Assembly (NCBI GenBank): GCA_041060555.1
Contig: JBEUDS010000022.1
Direction: 5' to 3' (one strand)
DNA length: 59,055 nucleotides
Source: CAUJIW01 sp963205175
GTDB taxonomy: Bacteria > Pseudomonadota > Alphaproteobacteria > Sphingomonadales > Sphingomonadaceae
Both the position numbers and the translations under genes were made by a program. Below, in pieces: positions 34,532-43,755 of this stretch (its first letter is position 1; each line of letters opens with the position of its first letter). The notes beneath the pieces were generated by a model, which had not been told where the DNA came from, did not search any database, and saw only the letters and a program-made list of their open reading frames with translations.

Positions 34532-34546
34532 TCTCAATATATGAGA
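34532..34546. promoter_or_regulatory. Small AT-rich dyad upstream of flavin reductase and AraC genes
   Basis: TCTCA-ATATA-TGAGA is a perfect dyad in the roughly 300-bp divergent region 34398-34696. It lies in the only AT-rich patch there and may be an operator for the reductase or the AraC gene. Nothing else in the region was recognised. Confidence 0.3.
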
Positions 34547-34696
34547 TTGTCTGGCTAACACTCCTGATTGGCCGCGCGGGAGACCAGCAGCAGCCATTTT
34601 CATCAAGCCGTCACAGTATTAGCCTCGGCGCAATAAATGGCGGCGGGAGGCGCGCCTCAGGCAGCACGACAAGCCTGGCATGGGAAGCGAAGTGAC

Positions 34697-35746
34697 ATGA
34701 CCGCGATGCGCGACATGGACATGCACGGGGGTATTTCGCGCTTCGAGGCTCACTCGATGCTCGCCCCCCTGCTGAGCCGCACGTTCCGACCGGAACATCT
34801 GCTGTTCGAATCCGACGATCTCGATGAGACGCGAACGCTGGTCGCCGATGTTTTCTGCCCGCACACCCTGATCCAGAAGGACCCACGCGGCCGCCTGAAC
34901 GCCTTTCAGTACCTCGCCACCGCCAACGCGGTCTCGCTGAGCTACATGGGCTATGGCGCCGACGTGCTGGTCGACCCTGGCTGTCTGGAGAGATTCTTCC
35001 TGGTCCAGATGCCGCTGGAGGGGCAGGCCGAGATCAGCATCGGCAGCCGGTCGTTCATGACCGGCACCCGCACGGCGTCCATTCAGGCGCCAACCGAATC
35101 CCTGAAGATGCGCTGGTCGGAGGACTGCCGGAAACTGGTGGTGCGTATCGACCGCAAGGCGCTGGAACTGCAACTGAGCCATCTGCTGGGTCGCAGCCTC
35201 AGCGAACCACTGGTGTTCGATCCAGTGCTCGACATGACCTCGGCCAACGGCCGTGTCTGGTGGCAACAGGTAATGGCGGCGCTAGAGGCCATGCCGCACA
35301 CCGCGGGGCTGCCTTGCGGTGGCCTGCTGGGTGCCCAGCTCGACCACGGCCTGATGACCAGCCTGCTGTTCCTCCAGCCCAACAATTACTGGCCGCAATT
35401 GCGCGCGCGCATGGCGCCCGCCGTCCCCCGTCATGTTCGCCTGGCCGAAGAGCATATCCGCACCCACCCGGATGAGGATATCAGCATGGAGCAGCTCGCC
35501 GTGCTTTGCGGCACATCCGCCCGCACGCTCTATGCCGCCTTCAAGCTGCATCGCGGCGTGTCACCGATGCAGATGCTGCGCGACATCCGGCTCGAACGCG
35601 CGCGCGACGACCTGTTGCATCAGACCGAACAGACCACCAGCGTCACCGACACCGCGCTGCGCTGGGGTTTCTCCCACCTCGGCCGCTTCGCCGTCTCGTA
35701 CAAGAAGCGTTTTGGCGAATCTCCCTACCAGACACTGCGCCGCTGA
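34697..35746 (+). CDS. AraC-family transcriptional activator
   Basis: A 349-residue regulator with an N-terminal cupin-like AraC-binding domain (to about residue 190) and two C-terminal helix-turn-helices: EEHIRTHPDEDISMEQLAVL through CGTSARTLYAAF, and SVTDTALRWGFSHLGRFAVSYKK. This class commonly activates aromatic degradation genes. It is directly upstream of the StyA-like monooxygenase and receptor genes on the same strand and divergent from the flavin reductase, so it probably activates both. ATG 34697 was chosen over an in-frame ATG 20 codons earlier because of spacing to a GAAG-type site. Confidence 0.85.
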   Translation: MTAMRDMDMHGGISRFEAHSMLAPLLSRTFRPEHLLFESDDLDETRTLVADVFCPHTLIQKDPRGRLNAFQYLATANAVSLSYMGYGADVLVDPGCLERFFLVQMPLEGQAEISIGSRSFMTGTRTASIQAPTESLKMRWSEDCRKLVVRIDRKALELQLSHLLGRSLSEPLVFDPVLDMTSANGRVWWQQVMAALEAMPHTAGLPCGGLLGAQLDHGLMTSLLFLQPNNYWPQLRARMAPAVPRHVRLAEEHIRTHPDEDISMEQLAVLCGTSARTLYAAFKLHRGVSPMQMLRDIRLERARDDLLHQTEQTTSVTDTALRWGFSHLGRFAVSYKKRFGESPYQTLRR

Positions 35747-35841
35747 CCCCGTCGGATTTCTCATTTCCGGGGCATGCTCCCGACCTCCTGCAAAGAGCGG
35801 ATAACGCCTGCACACATCGGATTGCGAGCCTGGGCGAGCCG

Positions 35842-35875
35842 TTGCTCATATCCGACGATCGGATTTGTCGAGCAA
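35842..35875 (+). promoter_or_regulatory. Nested dyad just before the StyA-like gene
   Basis: The inner arms ATCCGA/TCGGAT (35850-35855, 35859-35864) lie inside outer arms TTGCTC/GAGCAA (35842-35847, 35870-35875), ending 15 bases before the start codon. It could be a leader hairpin affecting translation or an operator half-site pair. Confidence 0.35.
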
Positions 35876-35890
35876 GGAACGGAGAGATCC

Positions 35891-37123
35891 ATGCGGCGCA
35901 TTACCATCGTGGGAGCTGGCCAGGCAGGCCTGCACCTTGGCATCGGCCTGGTGCAACAGGGCTACGAGGTCACCATTCTGTCCAACCGCACGCCCGAACA
36001 GCTGCGGGATGGCACCGTGCTGTCGAGCCAGTCGATGTACGACATGGCGCTGTCGCTGGAACGTGAACTCGGCATCGATTTCTGGGAAGACAACAGCCCG
36101 AAGTATCGCGCCGCCGCCATGAGCATCGCCAACAGCGCCGGCGAGGTGATGTGCGAATGGGAAGGCCTGATGGACAAGCCGGGCCAGTCCATCGACCAGC
36201 GCGTCAAGATGCCGGTGTGGATGGCGCATTTCGAGAAGCTGGGCGGCAAGCTGGTCTATGTCGACGCTGACATCGACACACTGGAGGATTATGCCACCAG
36301 TTCCGATCTCCTGCTCGTGGCTTCCGGCAAGGGCGCTATCGGCCAGATGTTCGAGCGCGACCCTTCCAAGTGCGTGTTCGACAAGCCGATGCGTATTCTC
36401 GCCCTGACCTATGTGGAGCCGATGAAGCCGCGCAATGGTCCGCCCGCCATCAGCATCAACATCAACCCTGGCATCGGCGAGCTCGTCACTTTCCCCGGCC
36501 TGACGCTCAGCGGCGAATGCGACATCTTCACCATCGAGTGTGTGCCGGGTGGTCCGATGGACTGCTGGGACGACGTCAAGACGCCACAGCAGCATCTGGA
36601 AACCAGCGAGCGTTTGCTGCGCGAGTTCTTCCCGCGCGAAGCGGAACGCATCGACGGCAACCTGAAGCTGACCGATGATCGCGGCATCCTGCGCGGGCGG
36701 ATCACGCCCACCATCCGCAAGCCGATCGGCAAGCTGCCATCGGGTGCGCTGGTGTTCGGGCTTGCCGACGCCATCGCGCTCAACGATCCGCTCACGGGTC
36801 AGGGTTCGAACAACGCCTCGAAATGCGCGAAAATCTACCTGGACAGCATTCTTGAACGCGGCGGCAAGCCGTTCGATGCCGAGTGGATGCAGCAGACTTT
36901 CGATGTGTTCTGGGATTACGCGCGCTGGCCGACCCAGTACACCAACCAGGTGCTGGTGCCGCCGCAACCGCATATCCTCGATATTTTCAAGGCGGCGGGC
37001 CGCAATCCGCAGATCGGCTACCTGATGGCCAACAGCTTCAACGACCCCAAGAGCATCGCGCCCTGGTACTACGACGCCACCGCCGCGCAGGACTTTCTCG
37101 CATCGATGGCTGCAGCCGCCTGA
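35891..37123 (+). CDS. StyA-like FAD monooxygenase (styrene/indole monooxygenase family)
   Basis: A 410-residue group E flavoprotein monooxygenase. The N-terminal Rossmann motif ITIVGAGQAGLHLGIGL (4-20) and the late FAD contact GLADAIALNDPLTGQGSNNA (about 292-311) match styrene monooxygenase StyA and indole monooxygenases. These epoxidise vinyl or indole double bonds with FADH2 from a separate reductase; the flavin reductase at 33876-34397 is the obvious partner. A GGAGAG site precedes ATG 35891. It is followed by a TonB receptor 76 bp downstream, perhaps bringing in the substrate. Whether styrene, indole or another alkene is used is unknown. Confidence 0.87.
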   Translation: MRRITIVGAGQAGLHLGIGLVQQGYEVTILSNRTPEQLRDGTVLSSQSMYDMALSLERELGIDFWEDNSPKYRAAAMSIANSAGEVMCEWEGLMDKPGQSIDQRVKMPVWMAHFEKLGGKLVYVDADIDTLEDYATSSDLLLVASGKGAIGQMFERDPSKCVFDKPMRILALTYVEPMKPRNGPPAISININPGIGELVTFPGLTLSGECDIFTIECVPGGPMDCWDDVKTPQQHLETSERLLREFFPREAERIDGNLKLTDDRGILRGRITPTIRKPIGKLPSGALVFGLADAIALNDPLTGQGSNNASKCAKIYLDSILERGGKPFDAEWMQQTFDVFWDYARWPTQYTNQVLVPPQPHILDIFKAAGRNPQIGYLMANSFNDPKSIAPWYYDATAAQDFLASMAAAA

Positions 37124-37199
37124 CCAACGTCTGATGGCGGGAATGGCGCGCCATCGTCACAATCACCCAAACAGAACCAAAACGTACAGGGAGACCAGA

Positions 37200-39530
37200 A
37201 TGATCGACGTCACCAAATGGACGGCCCGTGCCGTCCTTGCAACAGGCTGTGCCGCGGGCGCTCTGGCCGCAGTGAGTCCGGCGACGGCCTGGGCCAACGC
37301 GGCGGCGGATGAAACCGCCGTGAGCCTTGAGGAAATCACTGTCACCGCCCGCAAGCGCGAGGAGAACCTTCAGGCCTCACCGGTCTCGATCGCCGCCTTT
37401 TCCGCCGCCAATCTGGAAGCGCGCCAGGTTAACAACATCGCCGACATCGGCAAGTTCACGCCCAACATGAGCTTCGAGAACGGCGCGAACATCGGCGGCA
37501 GCTCGGCGTCCGTCACCATGTTCATCCGCGGCATCGGCCAGACCGATTTCAACCTGACCATCGACCCCGGCGTCGGCCTTTACGTCGACGGTGTCTATGT
37601 CAGCCGCTCGGTTGGTGCGTTGCTCGACACCGCCGATGTCGAGAGCGTCCAGGTGCTGCGCGGCCCGCAGGGCACGCTGTTCGGCAAGAACACCATCGGC
37701 GGCGCCGTCGTCATCACCTCGAAGCGCCCCTCCGACGAGCTGGAATTCAGCGTCGAGGCAACCACCGGGCGCTACGACCGTTTCGATGCCAAGACCACGA
37801 TTAACGTACCGATCACCGACCGTTTCAAGATCCGCGCCTCCGGCTCGGTGCAGACCCGCGACGGCTATGTCGAGCGGCTCACCGACGGCGAAATGATGGG
37901 CAACCAGAAGTCGCTGTCCGGCCGGCTGGTCGCCGAGTTCAACGCCACCGACAACTTCACCGTCACGCTGGCTGTCGACGGCAACAAGCGTCGCGAACAG
38001 GCGGCGCCGCCGATCCTGCTCGACACCAATGAATTCGGCCAGTTCGCCGGCTTCAACAACTTTGCCCTCAACAGCTGCACGCCGGGCTCCACCAGCAGCG
38101 TCTGCTACAACGACCACTGGATCACCGGCGACAAGTACAAGACCTGGGCCGGCGACGACAACGAGTCCAACATGGACCTGTGGGGCGTCTCGATGACCCT
38201 CGACTGGGACCTCGACCTGCTGGCGGTCAAGTCGATCACCGCCTACCGCAAGCTCGACAGCGACTTCGTGCTCGACATCGACGCCTCGCCGCTGACCATC
38301 TCGTCCTCGGCCAACGAATACAGCCAGAAGCAGTTCAGCCAGGAGTTCCAGTTCTCCGGCCGCGCCCTCGACGACAAGCTGAAGTGGCTGCTGGGCCTCT
38401 ATTACCTCAAGGAAAAGGGCACCGACCGCAACTACCTGTCCTTCTCGATCGCCGACTTCCTCAGCGGCGGCAAGGTCGACAACGACAGCTATGCCGCCTT
38501 CTCGCAGGTCAGCTACGATCTCACCGACAAGCTGTCGGTGACGCTGGGCGCCCGCTACACCTACGAGAAGAAGCGCTTCCTGCCCAACCAGTACATCATC
38601 AACGACTTCACCGGCGGCGACCTGCTGATGCTCAGCCGCTGCTACATCGCCACGACGCCGACCCTGCCGCCCAATCCGCTGTGCGCCGCCGACCCGACGC
38701 TCAACCCGGACGGCAACCGCATCCTGCCCTACGTCCAGGTCAGCACCACCGCCAAGGAGTTCACCCCGGCGATCACCGTCGACTACAAGGTCACCGACGA
38801 GGTGCTGGCCTATGCCAGCTACTCCAAGGGCTTCAAGTCCGGCGGCTTCACCCAGCGCGTGTTCCCGCCGGAAAGCGAGACGCCGAGCTTCACGCCGGAG
38901 TTCGTCAACAGCTACGAGGTCGGCCTGAAGACCGAGTGGTTCGACCGCCGCCTGCGCCTCAACGGCGCGGCCTTCTACACCGACTATTCGGACCTGCAGA
39001 TCGTCGTCAACGAAGGCATCGCGCCGAAGGTGCGCAACGCCGGCAAGGCGCGCATCAAGGGCTTCGAGCTGGAGTATGAAGTGGCGGTGGCCGAGGGCAT
39101 CCGCTGGTCGGGCGGCGCCGGCTACACCGACGCCTATTACCTGGAAGTGCCGGCGATCGCCTCGCCGGTGACGGTGGCCTCCAAGCTGCCGAACGCACCG
39201 AAATGGACCGCGACCTCCGGCCTGTCGGCCGACGTCTGGACCACCGAGGCCGGCACGCTGAGCCTGCGCGGCGACTGGTCCTACAAGGGCGGTCACTACA
39301 AGGACGCGGTGAACTCCGCCGCGCTCTACCAGAAGGGCGTCAGCCTGTTCAACGCCTCGGCCACCTTCACCGCGGCGGACGAACACTGGAGCGCAACCTT
39401 CGGCGCCACCAACCTGACCAACAAGAAATACCTGCTCAGCGGCTACCAGGACCTCGCCGCCGCGTCCGCCGTCGAGGGCACCTTCTCCCGTCCCCGCGAG
39501 TGGTACCTCAAGCTCAAGTATCAGTACTGA
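37200..39530 (+). CDS. TonB-dependent outer-membrane receptor of the catabolic cluster
   Basis: A 776-residue receptor with a signal peptide (residues 1-about 32, ending near AWANAA), TonB-box region EITVTARKREENLQ (about 44-57), and plug motifs SVTMFIRGIGQTDF and QVLRGPQGTLFGKNTIGGAV. The barrel ends with the aromatic terminus LKLKYQY. It belongs to the group widespread in sphingomonads next to aromatic and steroid catabolic genes. A GGGAGA site precedes ATG 37200; upstream in-frame ATGs give no signal peptide. It is likely co-transcribed with the StyA-like gene and is followed by a terminator. Confidence 0.92.
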   Translation: MIDVTKWTARAVLATGCAAGALAAVSPATAWANAAADETAVSLEEITVTARKREENLQASPVSIAAFSAANLEARQVNNIADIGKFTPNMSFENGANIGGSSASVTMFIRGIGQTDFNLTIDPGVGLYVDGVYVSRSVGALLDTADVESVQVLRGPQGTLFGKNTIGGAVVITSKRPSDELEFSVEATTGRYDRFDAKTTINVPITDRFKIRASGSVQTRDGYVERLTDGEMMGNQKSLSGRLVAEFNATDNFTVTLAVDGNKRREQAAPPILLDTNEFGQFAGFNNFALNSCTPGSTSSVCYNDHWITGDKYKTWAGDDNESNMDLWGVSMTLDWDLDLLAVKSITAYRKLDSDFVLDIDASPLTISSSANEYSQKQFSQEFQFSGRALDDKLKWLLGLYYLKEKGTDRNYLSFSIADFLSGGKVDNDSYAAFSQVSYDLTDKLSVTLGARYTYEKKRFLPNQYIINDFTGGDLLMLSRCYIATTPTLPPNPLCAADPTLNPDGNRILPYVQVSTTAKEFTPAITVDYKVTDEVLAYASYSKGFKSGGFTQRVFPPESETPSFTPEFVNSYEVGLKTEWFDRRLRLNGAAFYTDYSDLQIVVNEGIAPKVRNAGKARIKGFELEYEVAVAEGIRWSGGAGYTDAYYLEVPAIASPVTVASKLPNAPKWTATSGLSADVWTTEAGTLSLRGDWSYKGGHYKDAVNSAALYQKGVSLFNASATFTAADEHWSATFGATNLTNKKYLLSGYQDLAAASAVEGTFSRPREWYLKLKYQY

Positions 39531-39566
39531 TACCAGAGGCTTTGAAGTCCCTGCCGGACACACTGG

Positions 39567-39590
39567 CGGCGCGGGGTCAAACCCGCGCCG
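39567..39590 (+). terminator. Terminator-like hairpin after the receptor
   Basis: A 9-bp GC stem (39567-39575 with 39582-39590), flanked by further pairing GACAC/GTGTC (39558-39562, 39596-39600), with TCCTTGTGTC after it. It lies 36 bases past the receptor stop. A 176-bp gap then leads to the hydratase gene. Confidence 0.6.
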
Positions 39591-39766
39591 TCCTTGTGTC
39601 TGCGCGCCGCGAACAGGCACATCGGCGCGCCCCACCCTATCCCGCCTTGTGAGAATCCGGACATCCCGGCATATGGCGGGCACGGGCAAACAGGGCTAAC
39701 CGTCAGCGGACAGATTTCCTTTACGTCTGCCCGATGCCAACAGATCAGCAAGCAGGAGAACCGCCG

Positions 39767-40552
39767 ATGTCCGCTGATGCCGTGACCCAAGCCGCCGCCC
39801 GCCTGCGCGTTGCCAGCGAGACCCGTCAGCCCTGTGCGCCGGTGATCGACCTGATCCCCCCCGGTGACGTCGCCGCCGCTTATGCGGTGCAGGACATCAA
39901 CACCGATCTCGGCCTCCAGGCCGGCCGTCGTCTGGTCGGCCGCAAGATCGGCCTCACCTCCAGGGCCGTGCAGACCCAGCTGGGTGTCGACCAGCCGGAT
40001 TTCGGCATGCTGTTCGCCGACATGGACGTCGCCGACGGCGAGACCGTCGCCATGAGCCGGCTGCTGCAGCCCAAGGTCGAGGCGGAGATCGCCTTCGTGC
40101 TCGGCCGCGACCTGTCCAACACCGACATCACCACGGCCGAACTGATCAACGCCGTCGACTATGCGGTCGCGGCTATCGAGATCGTCGACTCCCGCATCGC
40201 CAACTGGAAGATCAGCATCGCCGACACCATCGCCGACAACGCCTCCTCCGGCCTGTTCGTGCTGGGCACCCAGCCCCGGCGGCTGTCGAAGCTGGACCTG
40301 CCGGCCTGCGCCATGAGCATGACCGCCAACGACACGGAAGTCTCAAAGGGCAACGGAGCGGCCTGCCTGGGTCACCCGCTCTATGCCACCCGCTGGCTGG
40401 CCATCAAGCTCGCCGAAATGGGCCGCCCGCTCAAAGCCGGCGACGTCGTGCTCTCCGGCGCGCTCGGACCGATGGTTGCGGTCGAGCCCGGACAGGCCTA
40501 TGTCGCCCGCATCAGCGATCTCGGCACCGTGCGTGTGCAGTTCGAAGCATAA
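39767..40552 (+). CDS. 2-hydroxypenta-2,4-dienoate (2-keto-4-pentenoate) hydratase
   Basis: A 261-residue hydratase of the MhpD/HsaE/TesE family. It adds water to the dienoate released after meta-cleavage product hydrolysis, giving 4-hydroxy-2-oxovalerate. Visible are GRKIGLTSRAVQTQLGVDQPDFGML (about 58-82) and the metal-binding acidic residues in QPKVEAEIAFVL (about 102-113). AGGAG precedes ATG 39767. It is 10 bp upstream of the MatB-like ligase and shares its transcript. The following aldolase and acetaldehyde dehydrogenase of a full lower pathway are not in the window. Confidence 0.88.
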   Translation: MSADAVTQAAARLRVASETRQPCAPVIDLIPPGDVAAAYAVQDINTDLGLQAGRRLVGRKIGLTSRAVQTQLGVDQPDFGMLFADMDVADGETVAMSRLLQPKVEAEIAFVLGRDLSNTDITTAELINAVDYAVAAIEIVDSRIANWKISIADTIADNASSGLFVLGTQPRRLSKLDLPACAMSMTANDTEVSKGNGAACLGHPLYATRWLAIKLAEMGRPLKAGDVVLSGALGPMVAVEPGQAYVARISDLGTVRVQFEA

Positions 40553-40562
40553 GGTCAATTCG

Positions 40563-42083
40563 ATGAGCGCCAACCTCTACGCCGCTTTTCTGGAACGCCA
40601 GACCCCCTACGCCGACAAGGTGTTCCTGAACTGGTCCGACCGCCTGAGCCTGACCTACGGCGACCTGCCGGCCGCCGTCGGCCGCTACCAGGCGGCCCTG
40701 GTGGCGCTGGGCTGCCGCCCGGGCGACCGGCTGATCGTCCAGGCCGAGCGCTCACCGGCGTTCATCATGCTCTACCTCGCCTGTCTCGCCGCCGGCGTGA
40801 TCTTCATTCCGCTCAACACCGCCTACACGCCGGACGAACTGGCCTATTTCATCGGTGACGCCGAGCCACGGGTGGTGGTTGGCCAGGCGGCGACGCGGGC
40901 GATCCTTGAGACCGCGGCCGCCGGCGTCGAGGGCGCGCGGATCGTCACCATCGAGGGCGACGGCACCGGCACGCTGGAGCAGCAGGCCGCCGCCGCGACG
41001 CCGCTGACAAGCGTGCATCCGTCCGCCGTCGACGACGTCGCCTGCATTCTCTATACCTCCGGCACCACCGGCCGCCCCAAGGGCGCCATGCTGAGCCACG
41101 GCAACCTGTCGAGCAACGTCGCGGCCCTGACCGAGGCCTGGCGGTTCAGCGCCGATGATGTGTTGCTGCACACCCTGCCGCTGTTCCATGCCCACGGCCT
41201 GTTCGTTGCCCTGCAGCTGTGCCTGTGGAACGGCTGCACCGTGCTGGCGCTCGACAAGTTCGAGCCCAACGCCGTGATCGACGCGCTGCCGCGCGCCAGC
41301 GTGTTCATGGGCGTGCCGACCTTCTACACCCGCCTGCTCGCCAGCGGCCGTCTCACCCGCGAGGCCTGCCGCACCATGCGGCTGTTCGTCAGCGGTTCCG
41401 CCCCGTTGCTGCCGCAAACCTTCGACGAATTCGAGGCCGCCACCGGCCACCGCATTCTTGAACGCTACGGCATGACCGAGACCATCATGATCACCTCCAA
41501 CCCCTACGAGATGAGCGGCCGCAAGGCCGGCACCGTGGGCTATGCCCTGCCCGGCATCGAGGTGCGGATCGTCGATGGTGACGGCAAGGTGGTTGGCGAC
41601 GGCGTCGTCGGCGACCTGGAAGTGCGCGGCCCCAACGTGCTCAAGGGCTACTGGCGCAAGCCGGAGGCAACGGCGCAGAGCTTCCGCCCCGGTGACTGGT
41701 TCATCACCGGCGACGTCGCGGTCGCCGAGGCCGATGGCCGGGTGACGCTGGTCGGCCGCTCGAAGGACCTGATCATTTCCGGCGGCTACAACGTCTATCC
41801 GGCGGAAGTCGAGAGCGTGCTCAACGACCTGCCGGGCATCAAGGAGAGCGCCGTCATCGGCGTGCCGCATCCCGATTTCGGCGAAGGCGTGGTCGCGGTG
41901 CTGGTGGCCGAGGATGGCGCCACCCTCGACACCGCCGCCATTGACGCGGCGATCGCCGACAAGCTGGCCAAGTTCAAGCGGCCGAAACTCTACGAAGTAC
42001 GGGCGGAATTGCCGCGCAACACCATGGGCAAGGTGCTCAAGGCCCAGCTGCGCCAGGATCTCGGCAAGACCTTCACCGCCTGA
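40563..42083 (+). CDS. AMP-dependent acyl-CoA ligase, malonyl-CoA synthetase (MatB)-like
   Basis: A 506-residue adenylate-forming CoA ligase. ILYTSGTTGRPKGAMLSHGN (about 162-181) is the ATP loop, RYGMTE (about 301-306) the adenine motif, GDWFITGDVA and LIISGGYNVYPAEVE the hinge region, and NTMGKVLK (about 483-490) holds the catalytic lysine. The overall pattern resembles malonyl-CoA synthetases and related short dicarboxylate ligases. It follows the hydratase gene by 10 bp, so it may activate the acid by-product of ring cleavage. It converges on the racemase-like gene with a shared terminator. Confidence 0.85.
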   Translation: MSANLYAAFLERQTPYADKVFLNWSDRLSLTYGDLPAAVGRYQAALVALGCRPGDRLIVQAERSPAFIMLYLACLAAGVIFIPLNTAYTPDELAYFIGDAEPRVVVGQAATRAILETAAAGVEGARIVTIEGDGTGTLEQQAAAATPLTSVHPSAVDDVACILYTSGTTGRPKGAMLSHGNLSSNVAALTEAWRFSADDVLLHTLPLFHAHGLFVALQLCLWNGCTVLALDKFEPNAVIDALPRASVFMGVPTFYTRLLASGRLTREACRTMRLFVSGSAPLLPQTFDEFEAATGHRILERYGMTETIMITSNPYEMSGRKAGTVGYALPGIEVRIVDGDGKVVGDGVVGDLEVRGPNVLKGYWRKPEATAQSFRPGDWFITGDVAVAEADGRVTLVGRSKDLIISGGYNVYPAEVESVLNDLPGIKESAVIGVPHPDFGEGVVAVLVAEDGATLDTAAIDAAIADKLAKFKRPKLYEVRAELPRNTMGKVLKAQLRQDLGKTFTA

Positions 42084-42116
42084 GGCTCACACGCTTCCAA
42101 CGGGCGAAACGGCGAC

Positions 42117-42140
42117 GCCGGCGATCAGAAGATCGCCGGC
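42117..42140. terminator. Terminator-like hairpin overlapping a gene end
   Basis: A perfect 10-bp stem (42117-42126 with 42131-42140) with an AGAA loop lies between convergent genes and overlaps the last codons and stop of the minus-strand gene. No strong T-run is seen on either side. Confidence 0.5.
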
Positions 42141-42901
42141 ACGCTCTGTAGCAGATCGTCGACCGGCCGCGCCGGGGCCGGATAGGCCTTCCTGCTGTGG
42201 CTGAGGCCGAGGTCGAGCAGCATTTCGCACTGTTTGAAGGCCACCAGACCGGGGTTGAGGATCGGCACCGGCAGCCGCTCGCGCAGCCAGGCGTGCGACT
42301 GGTGCATGGTGGTCGAGCCGAGGATCAGCACGTCCGCGCCGTCCTGCTCGATGGCCTGGTGGCAGGCGGCCTCCAGCTTCTCGAACACGATATCTTCCTT
42401 GCCGGCCAGCAGTTCCTGGGTGTCCGGGCGCACGCCGATATCGCGGATCGAGGCCAGACGCGATTCCAGGCCGGTGTCGCGCGCCAGCTTGTCGTAGATC
42501 CAGTGCCACTGCGGCCACATGGTGACGACCGAGAAGCGCTTGCCCAGCGATGCCGCCAGATGGAACGACGACTGGCCGGGACCGACGACCGGGATGCTGA
42601 GCCGCGACCGCAGCGCCGCCAGACCGGAATCGCTCATGCTGTTGAGGCAGACGGCGGCATAGCCCTCCTCTTCCGCCGTGGCGCCGGCATCGAGACAGAA
42701 GACGTCGGCCAGGCTGGCCTCGTAAGCGGAATCCAGGATCGAGGCGCCATTGCGCGTGCCGACAAAAGTCACCGCGATATCCGGCCGCAGCAGCGCGGGC
42801 GGGATCTGGGCGGAAAAGGCAGCCAGCGCCTCAGCCGGCACCGGCACCGGGACGATCATCTTGATCCGCTTGACGGCGGGCGGCACGGGGTTGGTCATCA
42901 T
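42125..42901 (-). CDS. Asp/Glu/hydantoin racemase superfamily protein lacking both catalytic Cys
   Basis: A protein of about 258 residues with the fold signatures of hydantoin/aspartate/glutamate racemases: EEEGYAAVCLNSMSDSGLAALRSRL (about 77-100) and DGADVLILGSTTMHQS (about 186-201). In the family the two active-site cysteines fall in these segments; here the aligned residues are Ser87 and Ser195, with a Cys84 three residues off. A standard two-Cys racemisation is therefore unlikely; a decarboxylase, isomerase or inactive role is possible. Starts at 42901 and 42898 are consecutive ATGs. It overlaps the end of the upstream IclR gene by about 70 bp, suggesting co-transcription. Confidence 0.8.
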   Translation of the reverse strand: MMTNPVPPAVKRIKMIVPVPVPAEALAAFSAQIPPALLRPDIAVTFVGTRNGASILDSAYEASLADVFCLDAGATAEEEGYAAVCLNSMSDSGLAALRSRLSIPVVGPGQSSFHLAASLGKRFSVVTMWPQWHWIYDKLARDTGLESRLASIRDIGVRPDTQELLAGKEDIVFEKLEAACHQAIEQDGADVLILGSTTMHQSHAWLRERLPVPILNPGLVAFKQCEMLLDLGLSHSRKAYPAPARPVDDLLQSVPAIF

Positions 42902-43700
42902 CAGCCTCGTCAGTGTCGGCGGCGGTTGGCGCGCCGGCCAGTTGGGGGAAAAGCTTGCGGGAAATGCGCGCCGCGTGCTCGCTGAGCACCGGCTGCGCCC
43001 CGGCAATGAATGCATCGGTCATCGTTTCGCGATCGCCCGACATCGACAGCGCCGCCACCACCCGGCCGGCCGGCCCGTGGATGGGAACGGCGACGCAGCG
43101 CAGCGTTTCGAGAATCTCGCAGTTGTCGAGCGCATAGCCCTGGGCGCGCACGCGGTCGAGCTCGGCGGAAATCGAGTCGGGATCGGTCAGCGTGTTGGGC
43201 GTCAGCGCGACAAAGGGCGAGTCGGCGAGATAGGACCGCTGGCGCTCCGCCGGCTCGGCCGCCAGCAGCACCTTGCCCAGGCCGGAGCAATAGGCCTCCA
43301 GCTGGGCGTTCAGGCGCGTCATCACCTGGAAGCCGCGCTTGGGCGTCTCCTTGGCGACATAGGTGACCATCAGCTCCTCGTCGAGCACCCCCACATGCAC
43401 GGTCTGTCCGAACAGCTTGACCAGCGATTTCAGATGCGGTGTCGCGGCCATGCGGATCAGCTCGTCGGTGCCGGTATGGGCGGCGAGGTCGCGGATGGTC
43501 ATGCCGATGCAATAGCCGGCCGAACCTTCGCGCATCACCATGCCGAGCGACTCCAGCGTCGACAGCAACCGGTGCGCCGTCGCCACGCTCAGGCCGGCGC
43601 GCATGGCCAACACCTTGATGCCGGTGCCGCGCGGCGCGGACGCCACCTGCTCCAGCAGCGTCAGGGCACGGCCAAGGGACTGATTTTTCGGTGTCGACAT
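42831..43700 (-). CDS. IclR-family transcriptional regulator
   Basis: A 289-residue regulator with a winged helix (about 8-70, KVLAMRAGLSVATAHRLLSTLESLGM) and a GAF-like effector domain (GQTVHVGVLDEELMVTYVA, AYCSGLGKVLLA, GYALDNCEILETLRCVAVPI). The tail after about residue 255 is charged and non-conserved, and overlaps the racemase-like gene in another frame. IclR proteins often govern aromatic or amide catabolism. Its promoter side abuts the truncated amidase gene, which it may once have controlled divergently. Confidence 0.87.
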   Translation of the reverse strand: MSTPKNQSLGRALTLLEQVASAPRGTGIKVLAMRAGLSVATAHRLLSTLESLGMVMREGSAGYCIGMTIRDLAAHTGTDELIRMAATPHLKSLVKLFGQTVHVGVLDEELMVTYVAKETPKRGFQVMTRLNAQLEAYCSGLGKVLLAAEPAERQRSYLADSPFVALTPNTLTDPDSISAELDRVRAQGYALDNCEILETLRCVAVPIHGPAGRVVAALSMSGDRETMTDAFIAGAQPVLSEHAARISRKLFPQLAGAPTAADTDEADDDQPRAARRQADQDDRPGAGAG

Positions 43701-43755
43701 CGTTTTTTCCTCCCGGCACGGCGACGCCGCGCCTGAGCGTTGCGGTAAAACCTAA

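Noticed and set aside
37377..39689. 770-codon minus-strand open frame across the third receptor
   Set aside because: Same type of shadow; the opposite strand encodes a complete receptor with signal peptide and C-terminal aromatic residue.
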